A stretch of 32,345 nucleotides of DNA, taken from NCBI GenBank assembly GCA_025463465.1, contig JAODAO010000012.1, forward strand, positions 1 to 32,345. Direction: 5' to 3'. The notes under the pieces are model-generated. The model worked only from the letters and a program-made list of their open reading frames with translations. It was not told the origin of the DNA and did not search any database. Shown piece after piece: positions 1 to 8,407 of this stretch (its first letter is position 1; each line of letters begins with the position of its first letter). The DNA is from Glaciihabitans sp. Lineage in GTDB: Bacteria > Actinomycetota > Actinomycetes > Actinomycetales > Microbacteriaceae. A program made the translations under genes and the position numbers.

Positions 1-436
1 CGCGGTGAACCAACTCCACCTGCTCCGGGGTGCCGGGCAAAAAGTCATACGCGCCGGGCTTGCCCACCTGGACCAGGTTGCGCTCACTCGAGGGAACATA
101 AAACACCGGGTTCAGCTGACGGTACCGCCCCGATTCCTCGTTATACGACGCGATACGGTGACGCATAAATTCGCGGAACACAAAAATCGGCGCCTGAACG
201 TAGAAGGTCATCGAGTTGTGTTCGAACGGGGAACCGTGCCGGTCACGCATCAGGTAGTTGATCAGCCCGGCACTGCGCGAGGTGTCCAGGTCCTCATCCT
301 GCGCCGCCGCGAGGGTTTTCTCACCCTGGGTGGAAACCCGGGCAGCGAACAACACGTCGGCGTCGGAGGCGTTGGAGCGGACAAGCTCCACGGTCACATC
401 GGAACGGAACTCAATCTCATCAGGCACACCCGTCAC
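1..436 (-). CDS. thyX: Flavin-dependent thymidylate synthase ThyX (truncated by the window start)
   Basis: Minus-strand translation from GTG at 436 reads VTGVPDEIEFRSDVTVELV...FVFREFMRHRIASYNEESGRYRQLNPVFYVPS, which carries the ThyX signature RHRxxSxNExSxRY. Confidence 0.93.
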   Translation of the reverse strand, partial: MTGVPDEIEFRSDVTVELVRSNASDADVLFAARVSTQGEKTLAAAQDEDLDTSRSAGLINYLMRDRHGSPFEHNSMTFYVQAPIFVFREFMRHRIASYNEESGRYRQLNPVFYVPSSERNLVQVGKPGAYDFLPGTPEQVELVHR

Positions 437-565
437 AGTACTGATGACCTCTGACAGTAGACAGAGGGCGCGCAGTATTGGGGCGCGTGACACGATCACC
501 CCGCCGTACCCCGGTTGTAGAGTGATCCTCAGTAGTAATCGGACAGGTGTCAGAAGAGGTCGTCG

Positions 566-736
566 ATGAAGTGGATAGTGGTATTCCTGCGCTACATCCT
601 CGTCACGAGTCACCCGCGCAACAGGTTGTGCCTGTGGTGCGGCGTTGCCGTCGCCCCGGCGGACGGGGTCCGCACCACCCGTGGTGTGTATTGCAACAAC
701 GCCCACGTCGAGTTCGACAATAACGAGCGCCAATAA
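566..736 (+). CDS. Small (56 aa) C2CH zinc-finger-like protein
   Basis: ATG at 566 preceded by GAGG about 7 nt upstream. Translation MKWIVVFLRYILVTSHPRNRLCLWCGVAVAPADGVRTTRGVYCNNAHVEFDNNERQ*; CxxC...CxxxH pattern. Fills the gap between thyX and the metallopeptidase. Below the apparent ORF-track length cutoff. Confidence 0.6.
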   Translation: MKWIVVFLRYILVTSHPRNRLCLWCGVAVAPADGVRTTRGVYCNNAHVEFDNNERQ

Positions 737-758
737 AGCGGTGGGTCCACTCCCGTCG

Positions 759-1640
759 CTAGAGCTGGTCGCCGCCCACCGCGAAGGTGTCGCAGGCGGC
801 GGCTCCGTCGCTGTAGCCGCGGCTGAACCAGCGCTGGCGCTGCTCGCTCGAACCATGGGTCCACGTCTCCGGGGTTACCTGCCCTGCCGTCTGTGACTGG
901 ATTCGGTCGTCCCCGATGGCCGCGGCCGCGTTCAACGCGTCGGCCATCTCGGCATCGGTAATCGGCTTGAGCAGCGGTACCCCGTCCTCATCCACCGCCT
1001 CCGTGGCGTTGCCGACCCATGCCCCCGCGAAACAGTCGGCCTGCACCTCGAGGCGCACCGAGTCCGAGGTGGGGCCGGTCTGGCTGGTGTCGGCGCGGGA
1101 GAACGTGCCGGACAGGTTCTGGATGTGATGTCCCCATTCGTGCGCGACCACATACAGCTGGGAGAGCGGGCCGGCGGTCGCGTTGAAGCGGGTGCGCAGC
1201 TCGTCGTAGAAGGCGACGTCGAGATAGATCTGCTGATCGGGCGGGCAGTAGAACGGGCCCACGGCGCTCGATGCGGTTCCGCAGCCGGTGTCGACGGCAT
1301 CCTCAAACAATTGCACCTGCGGTGAGGTGTAGCCGATCCCCATCGCCGGGGCCTCCTCGGCCCAGTAGGCGTCGAGGGCGTCATACGCCCCCTGCACCCG
1401 GCACTCCGCGTCGTCGTTGGCTGCCGCCCCGGTTTCGCAATTCTCCAGCGCGCTGTCCTGGCTGGTACCGGCACCGCCACCAGACTGCCCGGCGAGACCG
1501 GTGAGGTCGACCCCCAGAAACTGGGAGAGAACGAACAGGGCGACCAGCCCAAGTCCTCCCCCACCCAGGGCGAGGCCGGTCCGCTTGCCGGATTTGCGGA
1601 CCCCTCGGCCCGATAGTTTCGCGTTGTCGTTAAAAGTCAC
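759..1640 (-). CDS. Neutral zinc metallopeptidase (YpfJ / Zn_peptidase family) with N-terminal TM segment
   Basis: HEXXH motif in VVAHEWGHHIQNLSG; N-terminal VTFNDNAKLSGRGVRKSG..LALGGGGLGLVALFVLSQ; GTG start at 1640. Confidence 0.87.
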   Translation of the reverse strand: MTFNDNAKLSGRGVRKSGKRTGLALGGGGLGLVALFVLSQFLGVDLTGLAGQSGGGAGTSQDSALENCETGAAANDDAECRVQGAYDALDAYWAEEAPAMGIGYTSPQVQLFEDAVDTGCGTASSAVGPFYCPPDQQIYLDVAFYDELRTRFNATAGPLSQLYVVAHEWGHHIQNLSGTFSRADTSQTGPTSDSVRLEVQADCFAGAWVGNATEAVDEDGVPLLKPITDAEMADALNAAAAIGDDRIQSQTAGQVTPETWTHGSSEQRQRWFSRGYSDGAAACDTFAVGGDQL

Positions 1641-1794
1641 CCCCCACAATACGACGACCGTCCCGCACCGGCACAGGGGGATGCTGCGGGGCCGCGTTCG
1701 TGAAACATCCCCGTCGCAACCGGTTGATACGCTCGGGCAGGCCACCCGGCCGCACCACCCCCGCCACACCACCCCGCACGTTCCGAGGAGTTTT

Positions 1795-2703
1795 ATGCTG
1801 ACCGCCATCCTCGGGCTGTCGACAGCGGTCTTTTTCGGCGGCGCGGACTTCCTCGGCGGCGTAGCGTCGCGCCGGATCAGCCCCGTTCGGGTCACCGCCC
1901 TCAGCGCGCTCGGTGGCCTCGTCATCTTCTGCGTTGTGGTGCCGCTCTTCGGCGGCGTCTGGTCCGCGGCCGCCATCGGCTGGGGCGCCCTGGCCGGGAT
2001 CGTCGCCTGTGTGTCCGTGTCCATGCTCTACGCGGCGCTGGCCATCGGTCCGATGAGCATCCTCGCTCCCCTCATCTCGGTGGTTTCGGCCATTGTCCCG
2101 ATGCTGACCGGCCTGCTCGGCGGGGAACGTTTCGCGGCCGCCGGTTACGCCGGGCTCGGCATCGCCCTGTTGGCCGTGATCCTTGTCGGCTTCTCCCCGC
2201 AACGCATCGGCTCCGTCCGGCCCACGGCACGCGGCATCCTCCTCGCCGTCGGCGCGGGCACCTCAATGGGTGCCGGGCTGGTGATCTTCACGCAGATGCC
2301 CGCCGACTCCGGTTTTGTTCCGCTGGTGGTGCAGCGCACCGTGACCGTCGCCGTGATGTTTGCCGCCGTCGGGGTGATCGCCCTCCGCCAGCGCCACGGC
2401 CGCCTCCCCGCTTCCCTGCGCCGTGGCAGCTTCCCCACCGCCACTATCGAGGTAGCCCCGTCCGGCTGGCGCGCGGGGTTCGGCATCGCCCTGGGCGCCG
2501 GGGTGTTCGCGGGCATCGCCGACGCGTTTATGCTCGCCGGAGTGCGCACGGGCGACCTCTCCGTGATGGCGGTCCTCGTCGCCATGAACTCCGCGACCAC
2601 CGCGCTGCTGGCCACGATTGTGCTGCACGAACGCCTGACCCGGCCGCAGCTGCTCGGACTCGCCTGCGCCGTAGTCGCCGTCGCGCTGCTCGCGCTGGGT
2701 TAG
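1795..2703 (+). CDS. EamA/DMT-family transporter (copy 1)
   Basis: MLTAILGLSTAVFFGGADFLGGVASRRISPVRV...; about 10 hydrophobic segments; RBS gaggag upstream of ATG 1795. Confidence 0.87.
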   Translation: MLTAILGLSTAVFFGGADFLGGVASRRISPVRVTALSALGGLVIFCVVVPLFGGVWSAAAIGWGALAGIVACVSVSMLYAALAIGPMSILAPLISVVSAIVPMLTGLLGGERFAAAGYAGLGIALLAVILVGFSPQRIGSVRPTARGILLAVGAGTSMGAGLVIFTQMPADSGFVPLVVQRTVTVAVMFAAVGVIALRQRHGRLPASLRRGSFPTATIEVAPSGWRAGFGIALGAGVFAGIADAFMLAGVRTGDLSVMAVLVAMNSATTALLATIVLHERLTRPQLLGLACAVVAVALLALG

Positions 2704-2819
2704 ACCGAATGCCCGCGGGCCCCCACCAACGGGCCCCCCCAACCGTCCAGCCCCGGGTGTTAGCGTGATTTTGCCGCCCAGCAGAGCCGGTTGCGGCCCG
2801 ACCACCGGGAGGATCCACC

Positions 2820-3644
2820 GTGAAGGACATCGTCCGCCAGATCATCGTCGCCGTCAGCGCCGTCGCCGCCGTCGTCGGGGCCTTCGTTGGTTCCGGAGCG
2901 GCAGGGGGTACCCCCATCCAGGATGCCGCCGGCGGTGCTCTCAGCGCCGACGCAACCCCCATCGCCCCCGCTGGCCCCGCATTCTCGATCTGGTCGGTCA
3001 TCTACATCGGCCTGCTCGCCTACGCCGTCTGGCAGCTGCTGCCCGGCCAGCGCGCCGACCCCCGCCAGCGCCGCCTCGGTTACCCGATCGCTGCCTCCCT
3101 ACTGCTGAACGCCGCCTGGATCCTCAGCATCCAGTTCGACGCCCTCCCCCTCAGCGTCCCGGTTATTGTGCTGCTGCTCGCGGTGCTGGTCTGGGCGTTC
3201 CGCATCACGCTTGCCACCCGCCCGCGCACCTCTGTCGAGGCAATCGTCGTCGACGGCACCATTGGTCTCTACCTCGGCTGGGTGTGTGTGGCAACCGCCG
3301 CGAACATCGCCGCGTTCCTCACCGACATCGGCTTCCGCGGCTTCGGCATGTCGGTGGATGTCTGGGCCGTGCTGGTCATCGCAGTGGCCGGGGTGGTGGG
3401 CGTGCTGCTCGCCCTCGACGGCAAAGGCCGCTTCGCCCCAACTCTCTCACTCTGCTGGGGCCTCGCCTGGCTCGCGATCGGCCGCCTTACCGGCGACCTG
3501 GTCTCCATTCCCGCTGCGGTCACCGCGATTGTCGCGATCGTCGCCGTGCTGGCGGTGACCGTGCTCTGGCGCCTCCGCTACGGCCGCAACCTGCCCGGCG
3601 GCCCCGGCCTCAACTCGGGTGTGCGGCTCGGCTCGTCCAGCTGA
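2820..3644 (+). CDS. TspO/MBR-like tryptophan-rich membrane protein
   Basis: GTG start with gggagg RBS; PAGPAFSIWSVIYIGLLAYAVWQLLP motif and multiple TM helices, typical of long actinobacterial TspO/MBR-like proteins. Confidence 0.72.
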   Translation: MKDIVRQIIVAVSAVAAVVGAFVGSGAAGGTPIQDAAGGALSADATPIAPAGPAFSIWSVIYIGLLAYAVWQLLPGQRADPRQRRLGYPIAASLLLNAAWILSIQFDALPLSVPVIVLLLAVLVWAFRITLATRPRTSVEAIVVDGTIGLYLGWVCVATAANIAAFLTDIGFRGFGMSVDVWAVLVIAVAGVVGVLLALDGKGRFAPTLSLCWGLAWLAIGRLTGDLVSIPAAVTAIVAIVAVLAVTVLWRLRYGRNLPGGPGLNSGVRLGSSS

Positions 3645-3774
3645 ACGCATCCATCAACGGCAGCCCGATGCGGTCGTCGAAGATGAGCGACGGCGTGGGG
3701 CAACGGTGTCGAGAAATCTTTCGCCGACAGCGATCTAGCCAGCGGAATGCCGGCCGTGCTCTTAGGCTTGGTGG

Positions 3775-4161
3775 ATGTCTACAATCAACCTCACCACCGA
3801 CGACTTTGAGAAGACCGTCCTCGACTCCGGCATTGTGCTGGTGGACTTCTGGGCCGAATGGTGTGGCCCCTGCAAGCAGTTCGGCCCCATTTACGAAGAG
3901 GCCAGCAACAGCAACCCCGACATCACCTTCGGCAAGATCGACACCGAGGCAGAGCAGCAGCTTGCCGGTGCCGCCGGGATCACCTCGATTCCCACGCTGA
4001 TGGCGTTCCGCGACGGTGTCCTCGTTTTCTCCCAGCCCGGCGCCCTTCCTGCCCCGGCCCTGAACCAGGTCATCGACGCCGTCCGCGGCCTCGACATGGA
4101 CCAGGTGCACAAGGACATCGAGGCCCAGCGCGCGGCTGCCGCCACCCCGGCAGCGGAGTAA
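3775..4161 (+). CDS. trxA: Thioredoxin
   Basis: VDFWAEWCGPCKQFGPIYEE active site and SIPTLMAFRDG cis-Pro loop. Confidence 0.92.
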   Translation: MSTINLTTDDFEKTVLDSGIVLVDFWAEWCGPCKQFGPIYEEASNSNPDITFGKIDTEAEQQLAGAAGITSIPTLMAFRDGVLVFSQPGALPAPALNQVIDAVRGLDMDQVHKDIEAQRAAAATPAAE

Positions 4162-4176
4162 CACCGGACCTCACCA

Positions 4177-4236
4177 ACAAGGGGATCCGGTTCCTGGCCA
4201 CCAAATTCTGGTGACACAGGAACCAGATCCCCTTGT
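4177..4236. terminator. Long inverted repeat between convergent trxA and ohr; probable bidirectional terminator
   Basis: ACAAGGGGATCCGGTTCCTG (4177-4196) pairs with CAGGAACCAGATCCCCTTGT (4217-4236) at 19/20, with nested CACCA/TGGTG (4199-4203/4209-4213). No clear U-tract. Confidence 0.7.
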
Positions 4237-4278
4237 CTGCGTTAGTCCCGGTGTCGAATGCTGCGGGGCGCGGGATTC

Positions 4279-4710
4279 TTAGTCCTCGTCGGTGATCAGG
4301 TTCAGCTTCACCGGCACGTTGCCGGTGGTCGCGCGGGAATACGGGCAGACCGCGTGGGCCGCCTCGAGCAGCTCCTGGCCGGCCGCGGGGTCAACCCCGG
4401 GAATCTGGGCGCTGATGGTGGCCTCGAAGTTGAATCCCTCTGCCATGCTGCCGAGCACGTTCAGCTCGAGGGTGACGGCGGAGTCGGTGGTGTCGATCTT
4501 GCGTGAGCGGGCGAGGCCCTTGATGGCGCTATGGAAGCATGCGGCCCAGCCGGTGGCGAACAGCTGCTCCGGGTTGGTTCCTGGTCCACCGTCGCCGCCC
4601 ATTTCCTTGGGAACGGACAGCTCGACCTTGAGGCGGTCGTCACTGGTGACCGCCGTTCCGGTGCGGCCGCCCCAGGACGATGCGGTTGCCGTGTAGATGA
4701 CGTTGCTCAT
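4279..4710 (-). CDS. ohr: Organic hydroperoxide resistance protein (OsmC/Ohr family)
   Basis: MSNVIYTATASSWGGRTG...GTNPEQLFATGWAACFHSAIK...AAHAVCPYSRATTGNVPV; both Ohr cysteines are present. Confidence 0.92.
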   Translation of the reverse strand: MSNVIYTATASSWGGRTGTAVTSDDRLKVELSVPKEMGGDGGPGTNPEQLFATGWAACFHSAIKGLARSRKIDTTDSAVTLELNVLGSMAEGFNFEATISAQIPGVDPAAGQELLEAAHAVCPYSRATTGNVPVKLNLITDED

Positions 4711-4732
4711 GTCTGTCTTCTTTCGCTTATGG

Positions 4733-4754
4733 ATGTTGCGGTGTGACGCAGCAT
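4733..4754. promoter_or_regulatory. Imperfect dyad upstream of ohr (candidate operator)
   Basis: ATGTTGCG-gtgtga-CGCAGCAT; arms match at 7/8, 23 nt upstream of the ohr start. Confidence 0.4.
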
Positions 4755-4915
4755 ACGTGCTTCACATTTGAAACAAACCTGAAAAGCGTCTTGCTATTCC
4801 CGGTGAGGAAATTTACACGGGAAACCGCAGGCTTCGACTCCCGGCCACGGGCACCGGAGACGGGTTGTACATTCTCGCTTCCCGCATGCACCCGCGCTGC
4901 GCTAGCCTCTTGTGA

Positions 4916-4931
4916 GATTGTCTAGACAATC
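4916..4931. promoter_or_regulatory. 16-bp perfect palindrome, candidate operator upstream of iolE-like gene
   Basis: GATTGTCTAGACAATC is self-complementary over 16 nt; a similar site occurs at 7213-7228. Confidence 0.65.
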
Positions 4932-4984
4932 GAAGACGGCGTCGTCGATGGTGCGACCCCGAGCCAGAGGATTGGACCCGGCGT

Positions 4985-5914
4985 ATGACCCACTCGACGA
5001 CATTCCAGGTCGCGGGCGCTCCCGTGAGTTTCGGGGTGTTCGAGATGACACCGGAGGGCGCAGCGGTGCTCGACCCGGACGACCTCCTCGAGATCCTCCA
5101 CAGCACCGGGCACACCGGGGTCGACCTTGGTCCGCTCGGCTACTTCGGCCGCGGGGCAGAGCTTCGTGATCGCCTTGCCCGCTGGGACCTCGCGCTGGCG
5201 GGAGGATGGGTCGAGTTACCGTTCAGCGACGACGACGCCTTCGCTGCCGCCCTCCCCGAACTCGACGATGCCCTCACCGTCTTCAGCGACGCGGCCGAAG
5301 ACTCCCCGGCGCTGCTGCCGAAGCCCACTCTCGCCGACCACGGATCCCCCGCCCGCAAGGGTGCACCCGGTCGTGGCCACGAGGTCGATTCCCTCACTTC
5401 CGCCGATTGGGGTCGCCTCGTCCGCAACGTGGCGGTCGCCGCCGGGCGGGTGCGCGCGGCGGGGTTCGAACCGACCTTCCACCACCACGCCGGAACGTTC
5501 GTCGAATCCCCGGACGAGATCGACCGTTTTCTCACCGACGTCGACGTCGACCTGACCCTCGACACCGGCCACCTCCTCGTCGGCGGCGGAAACCCGCTCG
5601 ACGTGCTTTCCCGCTGGGGATCGCGGGTCAACCACGTGCACCTGAAGGACGTCGACACGGCAGAGCTCTCCCGGGTGCTTGCCGCGGGCGGCGGAATGAC
5701 CGACGTCTGGTCGTCCGGGGCATTCGTCGCGTTCGGCGACGGTGCCATCGACCTCGCCGGGGTGATGGCGACGCTCGACGCCCAGCGGTTCGACGGCTGG
5801 ATTGTGATCGAACAGGATGTCCTCCCCGCCGCAGACATCCCCCTCGGTGAATTTCGCGATCAGCGCGCCGCCGACCAGAAAACCAACCGCGATTTTCTCC
5901 GCGCGTGGCAGTAA
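4985..5914 (+). CDS. iolE: IolE-like sugar phosphate isomerase/epimerase (myo-inosose-2 dehydratase-like)
   Basis: AP-endonuclease-2-type TIM barrel: APVSFGVFE, TFHHHAGTFVESPDEIDRFL, LDTGHLLVGGGNPLDVL, VNHVHLKDV, GWIVIEQD. Adjacent to an iolG-like gene. Confidence 0.78.
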   Translation: MTHSTTFQVAGAPVSFGVFEMTPEGAAVLDPDDLLEILHSTGHTGVDLGPLGYFGRGAELRDRLARWDLALAGGWVELPFSDDDAFAAALPELDDALTVFSDAAEDSPALLPKPTLADHGSPARKGAPGRGHEVDSLTSADWGRLVRNVAVAAGRVRAAGFEPTFHHHAGTFVESPDEIDRFLTDVDVDLTLDTGHLLVGGGNPLDVLSRWGSRVNHVHLKDVDTAELSRVLAAGGGMTDVWSSGAFVAFGDGAIDLAGVMATLDAQRFDGWIVIEQDVLPAADIPLGEFRDQRAADQKTNRDFLRAWQ

Positions 5915-5970
5915 CCCCTCCGCACTCGAACACGCAGCCCCGCACCCACCTCAACCCAGCCCAAGCCCCA

Positions 5971-5990
5971 CCCGACCCGACCCGACCCGA
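5971..5990 (+). repeat. Pentanucleotide tandem repeat (CCCGA)x4
   Basis: cccga cccga cccga cccga, directly upstream of the RBS region of the following gene. Confidence 0.9.
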
Positions 5991-6007
5991 CCAAAAGGAT
6001 CCCCACA

Positions 6008-7018
6008 ATGCCAGCTCACCCCCTCCGCTTCGGACTCATCGGAACCGGGCGCATCGGCCAGGTGCACGCGGCGAGCATCGCCGCCGACCCGGGCGCCGAG
6101 CTCGCCTGGATTGCCGACGTATTCGTGGAGGGCGCGAGAACCACCGCCGCCCGCTACGGGGGCAAAGCAACAGATGACGTCAACGAGCTGCTCGTGAGTG
6201 GGGCGGTAGATGCCCTGCTGGTCGCCTCCCCCACCCCGACCCATACCGACCTGATCTCACGGGCGGTGGAGGCCGGCATCCCCGTGCTCTGCGAAAAGCC
6301 GATTGACCTCGACATCGATCGGGTCGAGGAATTGCGGCCGCGTGTGAACGCGTCGGGCGTTGCCGTCGCGATCGGCTTCAACCGTCGTTTCGACCCGGCA
6401 TTCGCCTCCGTGCGCGCCCGCGTCGAGGCGGGCGAGATCGGCGCCCTCGAACAACTGGCGATCATCAGCCGCGATCCCTCGGCCCCGCCGGCCGACTACG
6501 TGGGGGTATCCGGCGGCATCTTCCGCGACATGACCATCCACGACTTCGACATGGCCCGGTTCTTCCTGCCGGACATCGTTGAGGTGACCGCGGTCGGCAG
6601 CACCCTCTTCGATGCCGGCGCGCGCACCCACGGCGACTTCGACACCGCAACCACCGTCCTGCGCTCATCAACGGGGGCGACCGTGTCGATCACCAACTCC
6701 CGCCACAGCGCCGTCGGTTACGACCAGCGGCTCGAAGCCTTCGGGGCCAGAGGAATGCTCCAGGTCGCCAACGCCGGCACCAGCCTGGTCAGCTTCTCCG
6801 GGGCATCCATCGTGGAGGCGCGGCCGCCGTACCAGGACTTCTTTCTCGAGCGCTACGCCGAGGCGTACGCGGCCGAGCTGCGGGAGTTCATCAAACTGGC
6901 TCGGGGCGAGGCATCCACCAGCCCCTCCTTCGACGACGGCAGGGCGGCGCTGATTCTCGCCGACGCCGCCCAGCGATCGGCCACGGAACACATCGTGGTG
7001 GCGGTCGACCTGGCGTGA
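6008..7018 (+). CDS. iolG: Gfo/Idh/MocA-family oxidoreductase, inositol 2-dehydrogenase-like
   Basis: Rossmann GLIGTGRIGQVHA, CEKPIDLDI, IGFNRRFDPAFASVR, GGIFRDMTIHDFDMARF. Confidence 0.82.
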   Translation: MPAHPLRFGLIGTGRIGQVHAASIAADPGAELAWIADVFVEGARTTAARYGGKATDDVNELLVSGAVDALLVASPTPTHTDLISRAVEAGIPVLCEKPIDLDIDRVEELRPRVNASGVAVAIGFNRRFDPAFASVRARVEAGEIGALEQLAIISRDPSAPPADYVGVSGGIFRDMTIHDFDMARFFLPDIVEVTAVGSTLFDAGARTHGDFDTATTVLRSSTGATVSITNSRHSAVGYDQRLEAFGARGMLQVANAGTSLVSFSGASIVEARPPYQDFFLERYAEAYAAELREFIKLARGEASTSPSFDDGRAALILADAAQRSATEHIVVAVDLA

Positions 7019-7033
7019 GGCACACCGGAGTGG

Positions 7034-7062
7034 CGCGACCCGGGCCTTTCGGGACCCGCGCT
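7034..7062 (+). terminator. Weak imperfect hairpin with T-run after iolG-like gene
   Basis: CGCG-A-CCCG ... CGGG-ACC-CGCG followed by CTTTTCT, just after the stop at 7018. Confidence 0.3.
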
Positions 7063-7206
7063 TTTCTGGCGGCCCCGGCCTGGCACGACCGTCCCGCCAC
7101 CGCGCCGGTTGGGGTGCACGAATGCACGCGCGCAGCTCGGTGATGGGGTTCGGCATCTAACGCCGTTGTTGTGGCCAAGTCAAGACTCCGATACAGAAAA
7201 TCGGGG

Positions 7207-7234
7207 TTGACAGAATGTATAGACAAACTATTTC
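7207..7234 (+). promoter_or_regulatory. Promoter-like element with embedded operator upstream of SBP gene
   Basis: TTGACA (7207-7212) - GAATGTATAGACAAAC (7213-7228, 13/16 identical to the 4916-4931 palindrome) - TATTTC (7229-7234). Confidence 0.6.
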
Positions 7235-7423
7235 TGCATCCACTAACCTGACCAAACGCTCGATCGACAGTGTTGTCTACAGTCGAGAACCAGGTTCACC
7301 GAAGAACCGCACCTCTCAGCGGGGTGAGGCATCCTCGTCGAATCCTCTCGACGTCTACAGTGGCAACTGACGACGTGGGTCCCCCCTTTCCGTAATGGAA
7401 GCACCCAAGAGAGGTTTCACATC

Positions 7424-8392
7424 ATGATGAAGAAAATCATTGCGGGCGTCGGCATCGTTGCCGCAGCCGCCTTGGTTCTGACCGGCTGTTCCGGCACCGG
7501 CCAGGAGACCAGCACGGACGATGGCGCGAAGCTCGACCTGACCTACGCGGTCGTCACCCACTCCGGCCCCGGCGACGCGTTCTGGGACCGGGTCAAGTCT
7601 GGCGCGGAGAAGGCCGGTGACGACTACGGCGTCAAGATCACCTACAACTCCGACGCCGACCCCGCCAAGCAGTCCCAGCTGATCGACAATGCTGTCGCCC
7701 AGAATGTGGATGGCATTGTGGTGTCGATGGCCAACCCCGATGGTGTCGAGTCGAGTGTGAAGCGCGCGGTCGAAGCCGGTATCCCCGTTGTCACCATCAA
7801 CTCCGGCATCGAACGCTCCGCGGAGTTCGGCGCGATCACCCACGTTGGCCAGAGCGAGACGGTGGCCGGCGAGGCCGTGGGCACCCGGCTCGGCGATGCC
7901 GGCCTCGGCAACGTGCTCTGTGTTATCCAGGAGGCCGGCAACGTTGGCCTTGAGGAACGGTGCAAGGCCGCAGCATCCACCTTCGGCGGCTCAATGCAGA
8001 ACCTCCAGGTCGACGGCACCAACGATGCAGAGGTGAAGGCGACGATCAAGTCCAAGCTGCAAGCCGACACCACCATCGACGGTGTGCTCACCCTCGGCGG
8101 CCAGTACGCCATCGACGCGGTCGGTGCTGTCGACGAGTCCGGTAGCGCCGCCCAGGTCGCAACCTTCGACCTGTCCGATGACGTCGTCTCGGACATCGAG
8201 GCTGGATCGATCCTGTTCGCCGTCGACCAGCAGCCCTACGTGCAGGGGTTCATCGGTGTGACGGCGCTCTACCTGCGCTCGACCAACGGAAACGACCTCG
8301 GTGGCGGGCAGCCGGTCTACTCCGGTCCCGCCTTCGTCACCAAGGACAACGCGGCCCAGGTCGCCAAGTTCGCCGCCAACGGAACTCGATAA
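7424..8392 (+). CDS. Sugar ABC transporter substrate-binding lipoprotein (ribose/inositol type)
   Basis: Lipobox LVLTGCSG; LTYAVVTHSGPGDAFWDRVKSGAEKAGDDYGVKITYNSDADPAKQSQLIDNAVAQNVDGIVVSMANPDG. Start could be 7424 or 7427. Confidence 0.88.
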   Translation: MMKKIIAGVGIVAAAALVLTGCSGTGQETSTDDGAKLDLTYAVVTHSGPGDAFWDRVKSGAEKAGDDYGVKITYNSDADPAKQSQLIDNAVAQNVDGIVVSMANPDGVESSVKRAVEAGIPVVTINSGIERSAEFGAITHVGQSETVAGEAVGTRLGDAGLGNVLCVIQEAGNVGLEERCKAAASTFGGSMQNLQVDGTNDAEVKATIKSKLQADTTIDGVLTLGGQYAIDAVGAVDESGSAAQVATFDLSDDVVSDIEAGSILFAVDQQPYVQGFIGVTALYLRSTNGNDLGGGQPVYSGPAFVTKDNAAQVAKFAANGTR

Positions 8393-8407
8393 CGCTCACC
8401 CGGCACC

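Noticed and set aside
5-454. 149-aa + strand ORF
   Set aside because: Antisense of thyX, whose signature motif is unambiguous on the minus strand.
3645-3774. Minus-strand peptide ...TPSLIFDDRIGLPLMDAFSW..., possible remnant of a gene end
   Set aside because: Looks somewhat protein-like but is short, lacks a start, and I cannot match it to a family.
2765-4000. 411-aa + strand ORF
   Set aside because: Arg/Pro-rich out-of-frame overlap with the TspO-like and thioredoxin genes, both of which have clear family motifs.
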